Shown: positions 1 to 10,119, numbered from the stretch's first letter. The stretch: 64,000 nucleotides of DNA from Streptococcus orisratti DSM 15617 (GCF_000380105.1 NZ_KB904504.1:218-64217); one strand, 5' to 3'. The notes: generated by a model from the sequence alone, not told the origin. Made by a program: numbers and translations.

Positions 1-54
1 CGTTCAGAGGCTGAAAGGTGTGAATACGAAGATTTTTTGGTAGAATGATTAGTG

Positions 55-121
55 GACATGTTCATCTGCTTTCTATACTGAGTTGGGGAATTCTAGTATA
101 TCAGACGAACATGTCTTTTTT
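55..121 (+). terminator. Hairpin terminator at left edge
   Basis: A 14-nt arm at 55-68 pairs with 102-115 with one mismatch. An inner TATACT/AGTATA pair extends the stem and six T follow. It most likely ends a gene lying to the left of the window. Nothing else is recognised in 1-211 apart from the ftsK promoter. Confidence 0.6.
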
Positions 122-196
122 GTTGCACTTCATTTTACAACGCGGGATTAAATATTAATTGTCGAACAAGTGCTGATTTTCCTTGACTAGAAAAAA

Positions 197-211
197 TGTT
201 ATAATAGACGC
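197..211 (+). promoter_or_regulatory. ftsK extended -10 promoter, leaderless layout
   Basis: TG-T-TATAAT occupies 197-205 and only six bases (agacgc) separate it from the ATG at 212. Transcription would start at about the first base of the start codon, and no Shine-Dalgarno sequence is present. A TTGACT at 183-188 is only 11 bases away, too close to act as a normal -35 box. Confidence 0.6.
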
Positions 212-2605
212 ATGGCAAAATCTAAAAAAACAAAAAAAGGACGAACGACTCGTCGTCCAACTAAAGCAGAAATAGAAAAACAAAAAGCACTAAGACGTCT
301 TATTTTGGCTGTTATCACAATAGTCGTCTTTTTCTTCGCCATTACTCGGCTAGGAATTTTTGGGGTAACAGCCTATAATGTCATGCGATTTTTTGTGGGG
401 AGTCTGGCGTACCTTCTTATGTTTGCTGTTTTGATTTACATTATAGGTTTTAAATGGCTTCATAAACAAGAAGGGCTAGTTGGTGGATTTGTTATTACCA
501 TGATAGGTCTTTTGATTGAGTGGCATGCCTATCTTTTCTCCATGATGGATTATCGGGACAAGGAAGTTTTCACAACAACAAGCAAACTTATTTTTGATGA
601 TTTGATCACTTTTAAAGTCAATCATTTTGTTGGCGGTGGTATGCTTGGAGCGGTTTTATATAAACCAGTAGCTTTTCTTTTTTCAAATGTCGGTTCTTTT
701 ATGATTGGCGGTCTCTTCTTGATTTTGGGTCTTTTTCTCATGAGTTCTTGGGATGTTTATGATGTGACTGGCTTCTTAAAGATCTTAGGAGGAAAAATAG
801 CTGCGCGGCATGAATTGAAGAAACAAGAACGCTTTGTCAAACGTGAAGAGAAAAAAGCGCTTGAAGAACAGGCGCGATTGGAAAAAGAAGCTCAGGAAGT
901 AGAGGAAAGTTTGGCAGATATGTCAATTGATCCAGAAACAGGAGAGATCTATGAAGATATTCCCATAAAAGAGTCTGACTATGATTACTTTCCACAAGAA
1001 ACAGAGGTCGAACCTGAAATCATCTCCTATAATGCTAATCACTCAGATGACGATTTTCTCAACTATTTGGACGAAGCGAGTTTATTTGATAAAGAAGAAC
1101 CTTTGCAGACAGAACAAGTTGATCAAGAGGACTTTGAAGATAATCTAACTGTTGATTTCACGCCTAAGGCTCCTCTCCTTTATAAGTTACCTTCTATTGA
1201 TTTGTTTGCTCCAGATAAGCCTAAGAATCAATCTAAGGAAAAGAATCTGGTTCGTCGAAATATCAAGGTTTTGGAAGATACTTTCAAGAGTTTTGGCATA
1301 GATGTCAAGGTCGAACGCGCAGAGATTGGTCCTTCGGTAACTAAGTATGAAGTTAAGCCAGCTGTTGGTGTTCGGGTCAATCGTATTTCTAATCTAGCTG
1401 ACGACTTAGCCTTAGCCTTGGCTGCAAAAGATGTTCGTATTGAGGCTCCAATTCCTGGGAAATCTCTAGTTGGTATTGAAGTTCCAAACTCAGAGATAGC
1501 CACCGTTTCTTTCCGAGAACTTTGGGAGCAATCTAATACAAGTTCTGATAAGCTTTTGGAAGTTCCACTTGGTAAGGCTGTAAATGGAAGTGCTCGTAGT
1601 TTTGATTTGGCGCGTATGCCACATTTACTGGTCGCAGGTTCAACGGGCTCTGGGAAATCTGTGGCTGTTAATGGCATTATTGCCAGTATTTTGATGAAGG
1701 CTAAACCCGATCAAGTCAAATTTATGATGATTGATCCTAAAATGGTTGAATTGTCCGTCTATAACGATATTCCACATTTGTTGATACCCGTGGTAACTAA
1801 TCCTCGAAAAGCAGCCAAAGCACTGCAAAAAGTTGTTGATGAGATGGAAAATCGTTATGAACTTTTCAGCAAGGTTGGTGTTCGCAATATTGCAGGTTAC
1901 AATGCTAAAGTGGAAGAATGGAACGCCTCCTCTCAGGAAAAACAGATTCCGCTTCCTTTGATTGTTGTGATTGTTGATGAGTTGGCTGATTTGATGATGG
2001 TTGCCAGCAAAGAAGTAGAAGATGCCATTATCCGTTTGGGACAAAAGGCACGTGCGGCAGGTATCCATATGATTCTTGCTACCCAACGGCCATCCGTTGA
2101 TGTTATCAGTGGTCTTATTAAGGCAAATGTGCCTTCTCGTGTAGCCTTTGCTGTTTCTTCAGGGACAGATAGCCGTACCATCCTTGATGAAAATGGTGCA
2201 GAGAAGTTACTTGGTAGAGGTGATATGCTCTTTAAGCCTATAGATGAGAATCACCCTGTTCGTCTTCAAGGTTCCTTCATTTCTGATGATGATGTTGAGC
2301 GGATTGTGACTTTTATAAAAGAACAAGCTGATGCGGACTATGATCATAGCTTTGATCCTGGTGAAGTGTCTGATAATGATTCAGCAGCTGGTAGTGAAAG
2401 TGGAGCAGCTGAAGGAGATCCACTTTTTGAGGAAGCTAGGGCTCTGGTCTTGGAAACTCAGAAAGCTAGCGCTTCAATGCTACAACGCCGTTTGTCTGTT
2501 GGTTTCAACAGAGCCACACGTCTTATGGAAGAATTAGAAGAAGCAGGAGTAATTGGTCCTGCCGAAGGAACGAAACCGCGTAAAGTTTTGCAAACAAATC
2601 AATAA
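212..2605 (+). CDS. ftsK: DNA translocase FtsK/SpoIIIE
   Basis: Septal DNA pump that clears and aligns chromosome ends at division. The 797-aa protein has a basic N-terminus, about four membrane segments in residues 30-190 and an acidic linker. The ATPase motor follows, with Walker A GSTGSGKS near residue 480 and the Walker [14 protein letters not shown]-terminal winged-helix gamma domain (about 730-797) reads DNA polarity sequences. The length and the full alpha-beta-gamma layout are normal for the family. The start at 212 lacks a ribosome binding site but sits six bases after a strong -10 box, and the basic N-terminus begins here, so I keep it as a probable leaderless start. A good terminator follows, so the gene is monocistronic. 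Confidence 0.95.
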   Translation: MAKSKKTKKGRTTRRPTKAEIEKQKALRRLILAVITIVVFFFAITRLGIFGVTAYNVMRFFVGSLAYLLMFAVLIYIIGFKWLHKQEGLVGGFVITMIGLLIEWHAYLFSMMDYRDKEVFTTTSKLIFDDLITFKVNHFVGGGMLGAVLYKPVAFLFSNVGSFMIGGLFLILGLFLMSSWDVYDVTGFLKILGGKIAARHELKKQERFVKREEKKALEEQARLEKEAQEVEESLADMSIDPETGEIYEDIPIKESDYDYFPQETEVEPEIISYNANHSDDDFLNYLDEASLFDKEEPLQTEQVDQEDFEDNLTVDFTPKAPLLYKLPSIDLFAPDKPKNQSKEKNLVRRNIKVLEDTFKSFGIDVKVERAEIGPSVTKYEVKPAVGVRVNRISNLADDLALALAAKDVRIEAPIPGKSLVGIEVPNSEIATVSFRELWEQSNTSSDKLLEVPLGKAVNGSARSFDLARMPHLLVAGSTGSGKSVAVNGIIASILMKAKPDQVKFMMIDPKMVELSVYNDIPHLLIPVVTNPRKAAKALQKVVDEMENRYELFSKVGVRNIAGYNAKVEEWNASSQEKQIPLPLIVVIVDELADLMMVASKEVEDAIIRLGQKARAAGIHMILATQRPSVDVISGLIKANVPSRVAFAVSSGTDSRTILDENGAEKLLGRGDMLFKPIDENHPVRLQGSFISDDDVERIVTFIKEQADADYDHSFDPGEVSDNDSAAGSESGAAEGDPLFEEARALVLETQKASASMLQRRLSVGFNRATRLMEELEEAGVIGPAEGTKPRKVLQTNQ

Positions 2606-2631
2606 TCTTTAATCAGTAAAATCAGTAAAAT

Positions 2632-2673
2632 GTCTAAGAGGTAAAGCTTGTAGCTTTCTTCTTAGGCTTTTTT
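2632..2673 (+). terminator. ftsK terminator
   Basis: The arm gtctaagaggtaaagct pairs with agctttcttcttaggc across a 3-nt loop, followed by six T. It lies 27 bases after the ftsK stop codon. Confidence 0.85.
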
Positions 2674-3350
2674 ATTTAACATTATTAAAAAAATAAAGAT
2701 AATCTGTTGTTTGCATCTTCTTTTCGAGTTCTTGTTGAAGTTAGACTTACCATACGAATCTAAAAGAGGTAGTATTTCAAGGAAAAACCGTCTCTTTCCT
2801 GATAGATACAAAGAGAAAGATTTGCTATTGAGTGGAGTCCATAGCTGTCTTAACAAAAATCATTATCAATATAAATTAGAATTATTACAAATAGTCAGAA
2901 AATTACAAAAACAATAAAACTTGTGCTATAATAATGTTTAATCTTGTAAGATTCAATGATGATAGATAGCAATGAAGTAACCGAATTATCATAAAAATGA
3001 GGGAGTAAGGAGTTATTTTTATCTATTAGACTTAGAACCTGCATTCACAGTTCAGCACTTCCATCTAAGGATAATTTTTCAGCTACTCATTGTCAGTTTT
3101 TTTCAAAATACAGTCAGTATTCTCTCAAAAAACTGCCTTAATTAGCGAAAAACTATTTCTTATATAAAAGCACCTCACTTGTGAATACAGGTTCTTAATT
3201 GCAAAGTAAAACTAATTCCGAATACAAGGAATTTATACTCTATGAACATTAAATAGGTACTTATTAACTCAGATTGATGAATTTCAATTTCATCTATTTT
3301 TGATTTTTATTGGGTATTGGCAAGGTAATTATTATCAAGAGGGAGACATC
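2674..3350. other. Gene-poor stretch with one promoter-like site and repeat copy 1
   Basis: Between the ftsK terminator and the ABC gene I see no convincing gene. A 68-codon reading frame at 2711-2917 would start on TTG without a recognisable ribosome binding site and matches nothing I know; it may be a gene remnant. An extended -10 (TG-C-TATAAT) lies near 2924-2933. It is followed by a short aatcttgtaagatt hairpin and then the interspersed repeat at 3033-3197. Past the repeat, an AT-rich leader of about 150 bases runs to the next ribosome binding site. Confidence 0.5.
3033..3197 (+). repeat. Interspersed near-palindromic repeat, copy 1
   Basis: A 165-bp element bounded by TTAGAACCTGCATTCACA on the left and the complement of TTAAGAACCTGTATTCACA on the right. 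The two halves are imperfect inverted copies for about 50 bases on each side, so the whole unit can fold into one long hairpin. Two more copies occur at 21979-22143 (same orientation) and 37951-38114 (opposite orientation). It has no coding capacity, which fits a MITE-like non-autonomous element. Confidence 0.85.
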
Positions 3351-5126
3351 ATGGCTGAAGAAACTTCAACTAATCGGATATCTCGTGAACGCCGTAGGGG
3401 TTTGTTAGCACGTTTGAAATCTGAAATCGGTCCACATAAACGAGATTTATATATTGCTGCATTTTTTGCATGGATTCAATTTTCTATGCGAATCTTATCT
3501 TTTTTTCTCATTGCCAAAAATATTGAGGCAATTTACCTTGGAAAGGCTATATCTGTTTGGTATTTGGTCGGGCAATTGTTGCTATTGGCGCTTGTTGGTT
3601 TCCTCGCTGCCCTAGTGGCTAAAAACTACCAAGGATCCGCTTCTCAATTTGCCAGAAATAATCTGAAAAGGAGATTTTTTGCAGCTTTTCAAGGTCAAGG
3701 TGGAGATTTTGGAAAGGAAACTTCGGTGGCTGATGTGATGACCGTTGCTTCTCAGGGGATTGATAGTCTGGACACTTATTTTCATCATTATTTGATGACC
3801 TCACTTCGTACCTACCTTAACTGCGCTACTATCCTTTTGCTAGTCGTTTGGATTTATCCGATAGGAGGAGTAATTTTTCTTGCTTGTTTGCCTCTGATTC
3901 CCATCTCTATTATTTCGATGCAAAAGCGTTCTAAGCGGATTATGAATCACTATTGGGGAACTTATATGGATGTCGGAAATCTATTTATGGACGATCTTAA
4001 GGGGATGAACACCTTATATACTTATGATGCTGACGAACGCTATGAGAAAAGCTTCGTTCAGCGTGCAGAGGAATTTCGTCAATCAACGATGCAATTACTC
4101 TATTTTCAGTTACAGTCAGTTGGTTATATGAACGGAGTAATGTATCTTGGTGTAGGGCTTTCTGGATTTGCAGCTGCAGTATCCCTAGCCTCAGGGAATC
4201 TTGATATCCTCAATATGATCTTTTTTGTTTTAATAGCTGCAGAATTTTTCACTCCTATTCGTGAAATGGGGTATGGAATGCATCTTGTTATGATGAATAC
4301 TAAAATGGCAGATCGTATTTATACATTTTTGGATAGTGTAGAAATAGAAAGTGACAAGGAAATACTCTCCCCAATCACTAGCCAAATTTCAACCCTCACT
4401 TTTGAAGATGTGTCATTTTCATATGGGAAAAGTCAGATTTTTTCAAAATTGAATTTTACTATTTCAAAAGGAAGTATTTTTGCGATTGCAGGAGAAAGTG
4501 GTCTAGGAAAATCTACCCTTGCTAAGTTAATTCAAAAGCAGCTAAGGATTAATGAGGGTGAAATATACTTTAATCAAACTCCATTGTCAGCTTTCTCATC
4601 TGACAGTGTCCGTCAAAATGTTATGTATGTTTCACCAGATTCCTATCTTTTTAATCAGAGCATTTATGAAAATCTTCTTTTAGGAGCAGATTTGTCTGAG
4701 AAAGAAGTTTTGACTTGGCTTAAACAACATCACTTTTTGACCTTTATTGATCAGTTGCCGGAAGGGATTCATACTATTGTTGGTGAAAATGGTAATTTAC
4801 TGTCACCTGGTCAACGCCAACAGATCATTTGTGCAAGAGCCTTGCTTGCCAATCGCTCGATCTATATTTTTGATGAAATGACCTCTAGTGTAGATGGCGA
4901 GAGTGAATCAGTTATTTTTAACTACATCACACTAATGGCAGATCGTGCTATTGTTATTTTTATTTCGCATAAAACAAAGCAAGTGGTAAAAGCAGATCAG
5001 GTTCTCTTTATTGATCGTCAGCATAATATTACACTTGCATCTCCAAAGGAACTACTCCAAAAAAATAGTGAGTTTAAGTCCTTGGTGGAAACTCAGAAAG
5101 AATTGGAGAGTATTTTGCATGGATAA
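3351..5126 (+). CDS. ABC half-transporter, permease-ATPase fusion (SiaD-like)
   Basis: A 591-aa exporter-fold ABC protein. About six membrane segments in residues 25-300 are followed by an ATPase with Walker A GESGLGKSTL, signature SPGQRQQ (a variant of LSGGQ) and Walker B IYIFDE. I start at 3351 because GAGGGAG lies 7 bases upstream; the longer reading frame from 3300 has no such site. The stop codon overlaps the next start by 8 bases, so the two half-transporters are translationally coupled and probably form a heterodimer. Pairs of this kind beside an ECF transporter occur in the haem locus of group A streptococci and in YbtPQ/IrtAB-type iron importers. Iron or haem traffic is an inference from that context. 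Confidence 0.8.
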   Translation: MAEETSTNRISRERRRGLLARLKSEIGPHKRDLYIAAFFAWIQFSMRILSFFLIAKNIEAIYLGKAISVWYLVGQLLLLALVGFLAALVAKNYQGSASQFARNNLKRRFFAAFQGQGGDFGKETSVADVMTVASQGIDSLDTYFHHYLMTSLRTYLNCATILLLVVWIYPIGGVIFLACLPLIPISIISMQKRSKRIMNHYWGTYMDVGNLFMDDLKGMNTLYTYDADERYEKSFVQRAEEFRQSTMQLLYFQLQSVGYMNGVMYLGVGLSGFAAAVSLASGNLDILNMIFFVLIAAEFFTPIREMGYGMHLVMMNTKMADRIYTFLDSVEIESDKEILSPITSQISTLTFEDVSFSYGKSQIFSKLNFTISKGSIFAIAGESGLGKSTLAKLIQKQLRINEGEIYFNQTPLSAFSSDSVRQNVMYVSPDSYLFNQSIYENLLLGADLSEKEVLTWLKQHHFLTFIDQLPEGIHTIVGENGNLLSPGQRQQIICARALLANRSIYIFDEMTSSVDGESESVIFNYITLMADRAIVIFISHKTKQVVKADQVLFIDRQHNITLASPKELLQKNSEFKSLVETQKELESILHG

Positions 5127-6780
5127 TAAAATAAAAACAGTGAGTGTTATCAAGCGTTTGGTGAAGCTTGTTAAGCACTTGTGGATGTACTATATTGGAG
5201 CGATTGGTGGTGCTGTTCTTGGCTTTATCACGACTTTACTCATTCCAGCTACTTTGATTGACTTGGCTTGGCAAGGGCTAGACGGACACAGGCCTTCTCT
5301 CCGAACTCTTCTTCTCTTGTTGATTTTGGGGATTTCAAGAGGACTTTTTCGTTATCTAGAACATTATTTTGGTCACTATGTCGCATTTAAAACACTTTAT
5401 GAATTACGTTGCATGGTGTTTTCAAAGCTACGTCGTCTGGCACCAACAAAGTTAGACCAACAAGACAGCGGACGTCTTTTAAAGATGATTGGTGAGGATA
5501 TTGAAGCTATGGAAGTTTTTTTTGCACATACTGTTCCTCCTGTTTTGACAGCTACTATTGTAACACTTCTTTTATCAGGATATTATGTGATAGTATCGCC
5601 CTATATTGCATTAACTGCGCTCTTATCCTATTTTATTCTAGCAATTATACTCCCAAGATTTTCTAGTCAGCGTTTGCAACCTTTATTAGCTAAACAGACT
5701 AAAGTACGGAAGGCCTATATCTCATTATTTTTAGACAGTTTAAAGGGTATGAAAGAGTTGTTACAGTTTGGTCAGACTAAATCACGCTTATCTCAGTTAG
5801 AAAAGCAAAGTAAAACCGTTAATGCGTGTGAAAAGGAAGTGGCTAGTTTACAGTATTTTCAATCAGCTTTGTCCTTTTTAATGATTGGTTTATCAATTAT
5901 TGTTGTTGCAGCAATTGCACTTCATGGAGCACAGCAAGGGACATTTAGCCTCTCAGCAGCAACAAAAGTTATCATTATTTTTTCAACATCTTTTGCTCCA
6001 TATCTAGAATTGAGCAGATTACCACTAGGATTTAAGCGAGCAATGGGGGCTTCAAGGGAAGTTTTAACATTACTAGATGAAAAAGAAGTTGCTAGAACTG
6101 GGCAGGCATTTGATGAGAATATTTCTTCAATTACTCTTGATAAGGTTGGTTTTTCCTACAGCAACCGAGAACAGATGATTTTAGAAAATCTGTCTGCTAC
6201 CTTTGAAAATCATAAAATCATTGGTATTATGGGGGAATCTGGTGTTGGGAAATCAACTTTAATGAAATTGATTATGCGTTGGTATGACAATACAATGGGA
6301 ACGATTTGGATCAATGAGAAAAAGATTTCGGATCTATCAGCACGTGATATTCAAAAAAGAATAGCCTATATTCCACAAATTCCACAAATTTTCAATCAAA
6401 GTATTCGTGATAATTTAACTCTAAGTAATCCAGATATTACAGATGAAATGATTTTGGAGGCTGCTGAGAAATGTCGCATTAAAGACATTATTTTATCAAC
6501 AGAGCAAGGGCTAGATACAGTACTTAATAATGAGCAGAAGATTTTTTCAGCAGGGGAGCTGCAACGCCTTGAATTAACAAGGGCACTTTTGAAAAAAGCA
6601 GATTGTTATATTTTTGATGAGCCAACCAGCAATCTTGATTCTTTAAATGAGGCTTCTTTGCTACAGGTTATTAGAGAACAGTGCAATGGGTATGTATTTT
6701 TACTTTCACACCGTGAAAGCACTCTTGCCTGCAGCGATTTGATTTATAAGGTAGATGATAAAACATTGAAGCTTATCTGA
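5119..6780 (+). CDS. ABC half-transporter, permease-ATPase fusion (SiaE-like)
   Basis: A 553-aa partner of the preceding protein. The membrane domain spans about residues 15-300. The nucleotide-binding domain has Walker A GESGVGKSTL, signature SAGELQR and Walker B CYIFDEPTSNLD. The start at 5119 (MDNKIKTV) overlaps the upstream stop codon; the longer reading frame from 5011 runs through the upstream ATPase domain and is not credible. Both signature motifs of this pair depart from LSGGQ, which is common in asymmetric heterodimers. Its role is as for the partner: movement of a small molecule, perhaps haem or a metal chelate. Confidence 0.8.
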   Translation: MDNKIKTVSVIKRLVKLVKHLWMYYIGAIGGAVLGFITTLLIPATLIDLAWQGLDGHRPSLRTLLLLLILGISRGLFRYLEHYFGHYVAFKTLYELRCMVFSKLRRLAPTKLDQQDSGRLLKMIGEDIEAMEVFFAHTVPPVLTATIVTLLLSGYYVIVSPYIALTALLSYFILAIILPRFSSQRLQPLLAKQTKVRKAYISLFLDSLKGMKELLQFGQTKSRLSQLEKQSKTVNACEKEVASLQYFQSALSFLMIGLSIIVVAAIALHGAQQGTFSLSAATKVIIIFSTSFAPYLELSRLPLGFKRAMGASREVLTLLDEKEVARTGQAFDENISSITLDKVGFSYSNREQMILENLSATFENHKIIGIMGESGVGKSTLMKLIMRWYDNTMGTIWINEKKISDLSARDIQKRIAYIPQIPQIFNQSIRDNLTLSNPDITDEMILEAAEKCRIKDIILSTEQGLDTVLNNEQKIFSAGELQRLELTRALLKKADCYIFDEPTSNLDSLNEASLLQVIREQCNGYVFLLSHRESTLACSDLIYKVDDKTLKLI

Positions 6781-6888
6781 GATGCTAGTTGCACTGAAGT
6801 GATATTTCGGATAGGTTAAGTTATGTTATCATGATTTAATCGGAGTATTTTCTCTTACTTTTAAAGGAAATTTTATAGATTAGGAGAT

Positions 6889-7479
6889 ATGTTAGTGAAA
6901 ACGAAAGATATTATTATTACAGGTGTTTATGCCGCAATGTATTTTATTTTTGTTTGTCTGGGAACTTTGGTAAGTGTCCTGGTAGAGCATAATGCTAATA
7001 TGAAGTATGCACCAGCTTTTACAGCACTTTTTGCGGGTACTGTTTACATGTTATTGATTGCAAAAACAAAAAAATTTGGCAATATATCTCTGCTAGCAGC
7101 AGTGATGTCACTATTCTTTTTCTTATCAGGTCATTTTGTATTATCGTTTCTACCAAGCCTCATTTGTGGTGTGGCAGCAGATTTGATTGCTAAAATTGGT
7201 AACTATGAAAAGAAGCTGCTAAATTTGCTGTCATATGTCGTTTTTTCATTCGGAAATTTAGCCCCGATAATGATGATGTGGGTTGTTAGGGAAGCCTATA
7301 TCAATCGTTTAGTAGCTCGTGGTAAAAGTGAAACCTATATTAGTGAAGTAATGATTGATTTTAATTTGGGGAATGTTGCTTGGTTGAGCCTTTGTATAGT
7401 TCTTGGTGCTTTAATTGGGGGTCTTTTTGGACAATATATGTTAAAAAAACATTTTTCAAAGGCCGGTTTGGTAAAATGA
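6889..7479 (+). CDS. ECF transporter substrate-binding S component (Trep_Strep family, SiaF-like)
   Basis: A 196-aa integral membrane protein with about six hydrophobic segments, of the Trep_Strep/MptE-like S-component family. The S component binds the substrate in the membrane and is toppled by the ECF module encoded just downstream. TAGGAG precedes the ATG at 6889, and a TGTTATCAT-like -10 near 6823 may allow separate transcription. It sits 108 bases after the ABC pair and its TGA overlaps the next ATG (ATGA). The substrate cannot be read from the sequence. In group A streptococci the equivalent gene order is linked to haem. Confidence 0.75.
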   Translation: MLVKTKDIIITGVYAAMYFIFVCLGTLVSVLVEHNANMKYAPAFTALFAGTVYMLLIAKTKKFGNISLLAAVMSLFFFLSGHFVLSFLPSLICGVAADLIAKIGNYEKKLLNLLSYVVFSFGNLAPIMMMWVVREAYINRLVARGKSETYISEVMIDFNLGNVAWLSLCIVLGALIGGLFGQYMLKKHFSKAGLVK

Positions 7480-8165
7480 GATATTATCATAGTGATATGC
7501 GAACAAAGATTTTAACTCTGCTTTGCGTTAACATGTTACTATTGGCTCATATTCCAATTCACTATGAGAGTATTTTGGTAGTTTTCCTTTGTTTCTGCTT
7601 ATTTCTTGAGGGAGATCGAAAAAGGGCAGTGACTTATCTGATGCTATTTAGTTTTCTTGTTTTTGTTGAAGAATTTCTCGTTGTGCTTAATCAAGACGTT
7701 TCTTATATCAATTTATTGGCTGTTGGCAGTCGTTCCTTGCTGCCTTGTTTTATCGTGGGAAGCAGTATATTGAGAAGTTCTGTTCATGAGTTTATCACAT
7801 GTATGCGAACTTGGCATATTCCGGAAAGTCTTTTGTTGGCTGTTGCAGTTCTGATGAGGTTTTTACCACTGATAAAACAAGATTATAGATCTATTAGAAC
7901 TGCTTTGAAATTAAGGGGGCTCTATTTGACACCCCTTGATTTGCTTAAGCGTCCCTTAGCTTATTTTGAGCATTTAGTTATTCCGTTGTTAATGTCGATG
8001 ACTCGAACTGCGCAGGAATTGACAATTGCCAGTTTGACGAAATCAGCTGGAAATTCTGGTGCAAAAACTTCTTACATTACTTATCGTTTTGGAAGGTTTG
8101 ATTATTTCATCTTGATATTCTTATTAGGCCTATCCTTGAGTTATTTTCTTGGAGGTGTCAGATGA
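7476..8165 (+). CDS. ECF transporter T component (CbiQ/EcfT family, SiaG-like)
   Basis: A 229-aa membrane protein that couples ATP hydrolysis to the S component. It shows several hydrophobic segments. The cytoplasmic region SIRTALKLRGLYLTPLDLL contains the A-R-G type coupling motif typical of EcfT, here ALKLRG. The start at 7476 forms an ATGA overlap with the S-component stop, and its own stop overlaps the ATPase start in the same way. The three ECF genes are therefore tightly coupled. A longer reading frame from 7380 would lie inside the upstream gene and is rejected. Confidence 0.8.
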   Translation: MRYYHSDMRTKILTLLCVNMLLLAHIPIHYESILVVFLCFCLFLEGDRKRAVTYLMLFSFLVFVEEFLVVLNQDVSYINLLAVGSRSLLPCFIVGSSILRSSVHEFITCMRTWHIPESLLLAVAVLMRFLPLIKQDYRSIRTALKLRGLYLTPLDLLKRPLAYFEHLVIPLLMSMTRTAQELTIASLTKSAGNSGAKTSYITYRFGRFDYFILIFLLGLSLSYFLGGVR

Positions 8166-9538
8166 TTAGGGTTAGCAATCTTATTTTTAGATACACTTCC
8201 TTGCCAGAACCGAGTTTGCGTATTTCAGATTTATCCATTCCAGAAGGAGAATGTCTGGTACTTTGCGGTAAAAGTGGTAGTGGAAAAACAAGCTTTACAC
8301 GTTTATTAAATGGCCTTATTCCAGAATATTTCGAGGGTGAATACAGTGGAGACATTAACATATTTGGTCTGGTGCCAGGGAGAGACTCAATAGAAACATT
8401 TTCAAAACTAACCTCCACTGTCTTTCAAAATCCAGCCAGTCAATTTTTTTATCGAAAAACAGAGCAGGAATTAGCCTTTCCTTGTGAAAATCAAGGACTA
8501 CCTTCCCAAAGCATTTGCGAACGTCTGAACGAAACGGCTGCATTTTTCCACCTTCAAAGTCTGATGGATCAAGATTTATTATCAGCCTCTGGGGGAGAAC
8601 AGCAGCGAATTGCCTTGGCTAGCAGCCAGATGCAGAGTCCGAAATTGTTGATACTGGATGAACCCACTGCCAATTTAGATGCTGAAGGGGTGAAAATGGT
8701 TAGAAACTATCTATCCAAGCTAAAAGCACAGGGGGTTACTATTGTTATTGCAGAGCATCGTTTAGATTATCTGGAAAATCTAGGTGATCGTTACCTTTAT
8801 TTTGAAAAAGGGGAAATAGCTCATTGTTGGAGTCAAGAGGAATGGTTGGACTTGACAAATGAAGATAGAAAGAAATTTGGTCTGCGGGGCTTACATCTGG
8901 AATTGAAACAATTTTATGAAGAAGACAGCTGTTTGTTAGGGTTAAGCACCAAAAGATTGCAGCTAAGAAATAATAAAGTTAACTTAGGTCAGATAGCAGA
9001 TTTACATTTTCCTAAAAATTGTATTACAGCGTTAGTTGGGCCAAATGGAATCGGAAAATCAACCTTGGCAAAAATATTATCTGGAATAGAGACCAGTGAC
9101 GGGGATGTCAACTTTGGTAAAAAAATATTGTCGCCATCGGAGCGCTTGAAACAGTCGGCTTATGTTATGCAAAATGTTCGCTTGCAGCTATTTTCGGACA
9201 GTGTTCGTAAAGAAATACTGCTTGGTAACAGCAAGACTGCAGATTTTAAGCAAGTGGTAGAACAACTGGGATTAAGTCAGCTTCTCGACCGTCACCCAAT
9301 CTCTCTTTCTGGAGGAGAACAGCAACGCGTCATTATTGCCAATGCCTTGCTTTCAAACAAAAAGATAATTATTTTCGATGAACCAACCAGTGGTTTAGAC
9401 TATGAGCAAATGTTATCTTTTAGTAAATTGCTACAAGAACTAAAAAGTCCAGAACGCGTTATAATTGTTATTACCCATGATTTAGAGCTAATTAACGAAG
9501 CCTGTCAGCAAATTCGATTTATTCGCAAAGTCCCCTAA
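8162..9538 (+). CDS. ECF transporter fused double ATPase (EcfA-EcfA', SiaH-like)
   Basis: A 458-aa protein carrying two ABC ATPase domains in tandem. The first has Walker A GKSGSGKTSF, signature SGGEQQRIALA and LLILDEPTANLD. The second has GPNGIGKSTL, LSGGEQQRVIIA and IIIFDEPTSGLD. It supplies the energy for the adjacent S and T components. The general streptococcal vitamin ECF module uses two separate ATPases, so the fusion and the dedicated T and S genes point to a stand-alone (group I) ECF importer. Translation is coupled to the T gene through ATGA. Confidence 0.85.
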   Translation: MIRVSNLIFRYTSLPEPSLRISDLSIPEGECLVLCGKSGSGKTSFTRLLNGLIPEYFEGEYSGDINIFGLVPGRDSIETFSKLTSTVFQNPASQFFYRKTEQELAFPCENQGLPSQSICERLNETAAFFHLQSLMDQDLLSASGGEQQRIALASSQMQSPKLLILDEPTANLDAEGVKMVRNYLSKLKAQGVTIVIAEHRLDYLENLGDRYLYFEKGEIAHCWSQEEWLDLTNEDRKKFGLRGLHLELKQFYEEDSCLLGLSTKRLQLRNNKVNLGQIADLHFPKNCITALVGPNGIGKSTLAKILSGIETSDGDVNFGKKILSPSERLKQSAYVMQNVRLQLFSDSVRKEILLGNSKTADFKQVVEQLGLSQLLDRHPISLSGGEQQRVIIANALLSNKKIIIFDEPTSGLDYEQMLSFSKLLQELKSPERVIIVITHDLELINEACQQIRFIRKVP

Positions 9539-9621
9539 AAAATGTTTATCATCACTGTGTTTCAAAAGTAGATGATAGCAAAAGTTGAAAGAAAAAATCC
9601 AGAACAATCCTGTCCAAGATA

Positions 9622-9673
9622 AAAAAAGCTCAGCCCCTCCCACCGAAAATCAAAAAATGGGAAGGAACTGAGT
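9622..9673 (-). terminator. Terminator of the minus-strand DUF3397 gene
   Basis: On the minus strand, aactcag..ccttccca pairs with tgggagg..ctgag and is followed by seven T (A run at 9621-9627 on the plus strand). It lies about 100 bases after the DUF3397 stop codon and may also help stop the converging ECF operon. Confidence 0.65.
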
Positions 9674-9768
9674 TCGAGATGATATCAAGGTAATGTGAAA
9701 AATATTGTTCTGATTTTTGAAAAGGATAAATTTCAGAGTAATTAGCACAGATACATTATTACTGATGT

Positions 9769-10119
9769 TTAAGTAGTCATAATAAATGCTAGCAAGACTA
9801 AATAGAAAATGAATGTGAGAATAAAACCTATTCGCCAAAAAAGTTTTCCAAAGCGTTTATAGGAAAAATGTTTGCTTCTTTTTAGCAAAAAAACAGCTAG
9901 TATCATGGCAAGTAGTGACATCACAATCAAATAGTAAGGAAGCCAGCTGTGCGTGAAAAATTTGTCAGAAACAATGACAATTTCCCAGAGAAAAAGCGGT
10001 AAAGAGAGATCTGGAAATTTTAGACCAAAACGCTCTAACCTAAAAATTTGAGTAACAATATTAGCAAAAATAGGAGTTAACAGGACAAAAGCCAGTGCAA
10101 TCAACTTATACATCATCAT
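9769..10119 (-). CDS. DUF3397 small membrane protein
   Basis: A 116-aa protein with about four hydrophobic segments and motifs such as FFTHSWLPYYL and SYKRFGKLFWRIGF, typical of the DUF3397 family found next to rplK in streptococci. Its function is unknown. The protein begins with three consecutive methionines (ATGATGATG). There is no ribosome binding site, and a TATAAAAT -10-like box ends six bases before the first ATG, so leaderless translation is plausible. It is divergent from rplK. Confidence 0.75.
   Translation of the reverse strand: MMMYKLIALAFVLLTPIFANIVTQIFRLERFGLKFPDLSLPLFLWEIVIVSDKFFTHSWLPYYLIVMSLLAMILAVFLLKRSKHFSYKRFGKLFWRIGFILTFIFYLVLLAFIMTT

Noticed and set aside
1-54. Possible pyrimidine (PyrR-type) leader at the left edge (ttcagaggctgaaaggtg)
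   Set aside because: The match to the PyrR-binding loop is poor, the segment is cut by the window edge, and ftsK is not a pyrimidine gene.
183-205. TTGACT as the -35 box of ftsK
   Set aside because: The spacer to TATAAT is only 11 bases; the extended -10 is enough to explain promoter activity.
1228-2181. Long minus-strand open frames inside ftsK and similar ones inside rplK, rplA, murT, pyrC and others
   Set aside because: They mirror the coding strand of strongly supported genes, lack ribosome binding sites and have atypical composition.
2711-2917. 68-codon open frame after ftsK as a gene
   Set aside because: TTG start without a ribosome binding site and no recognisable similarity; kept only as a comment on the gap.
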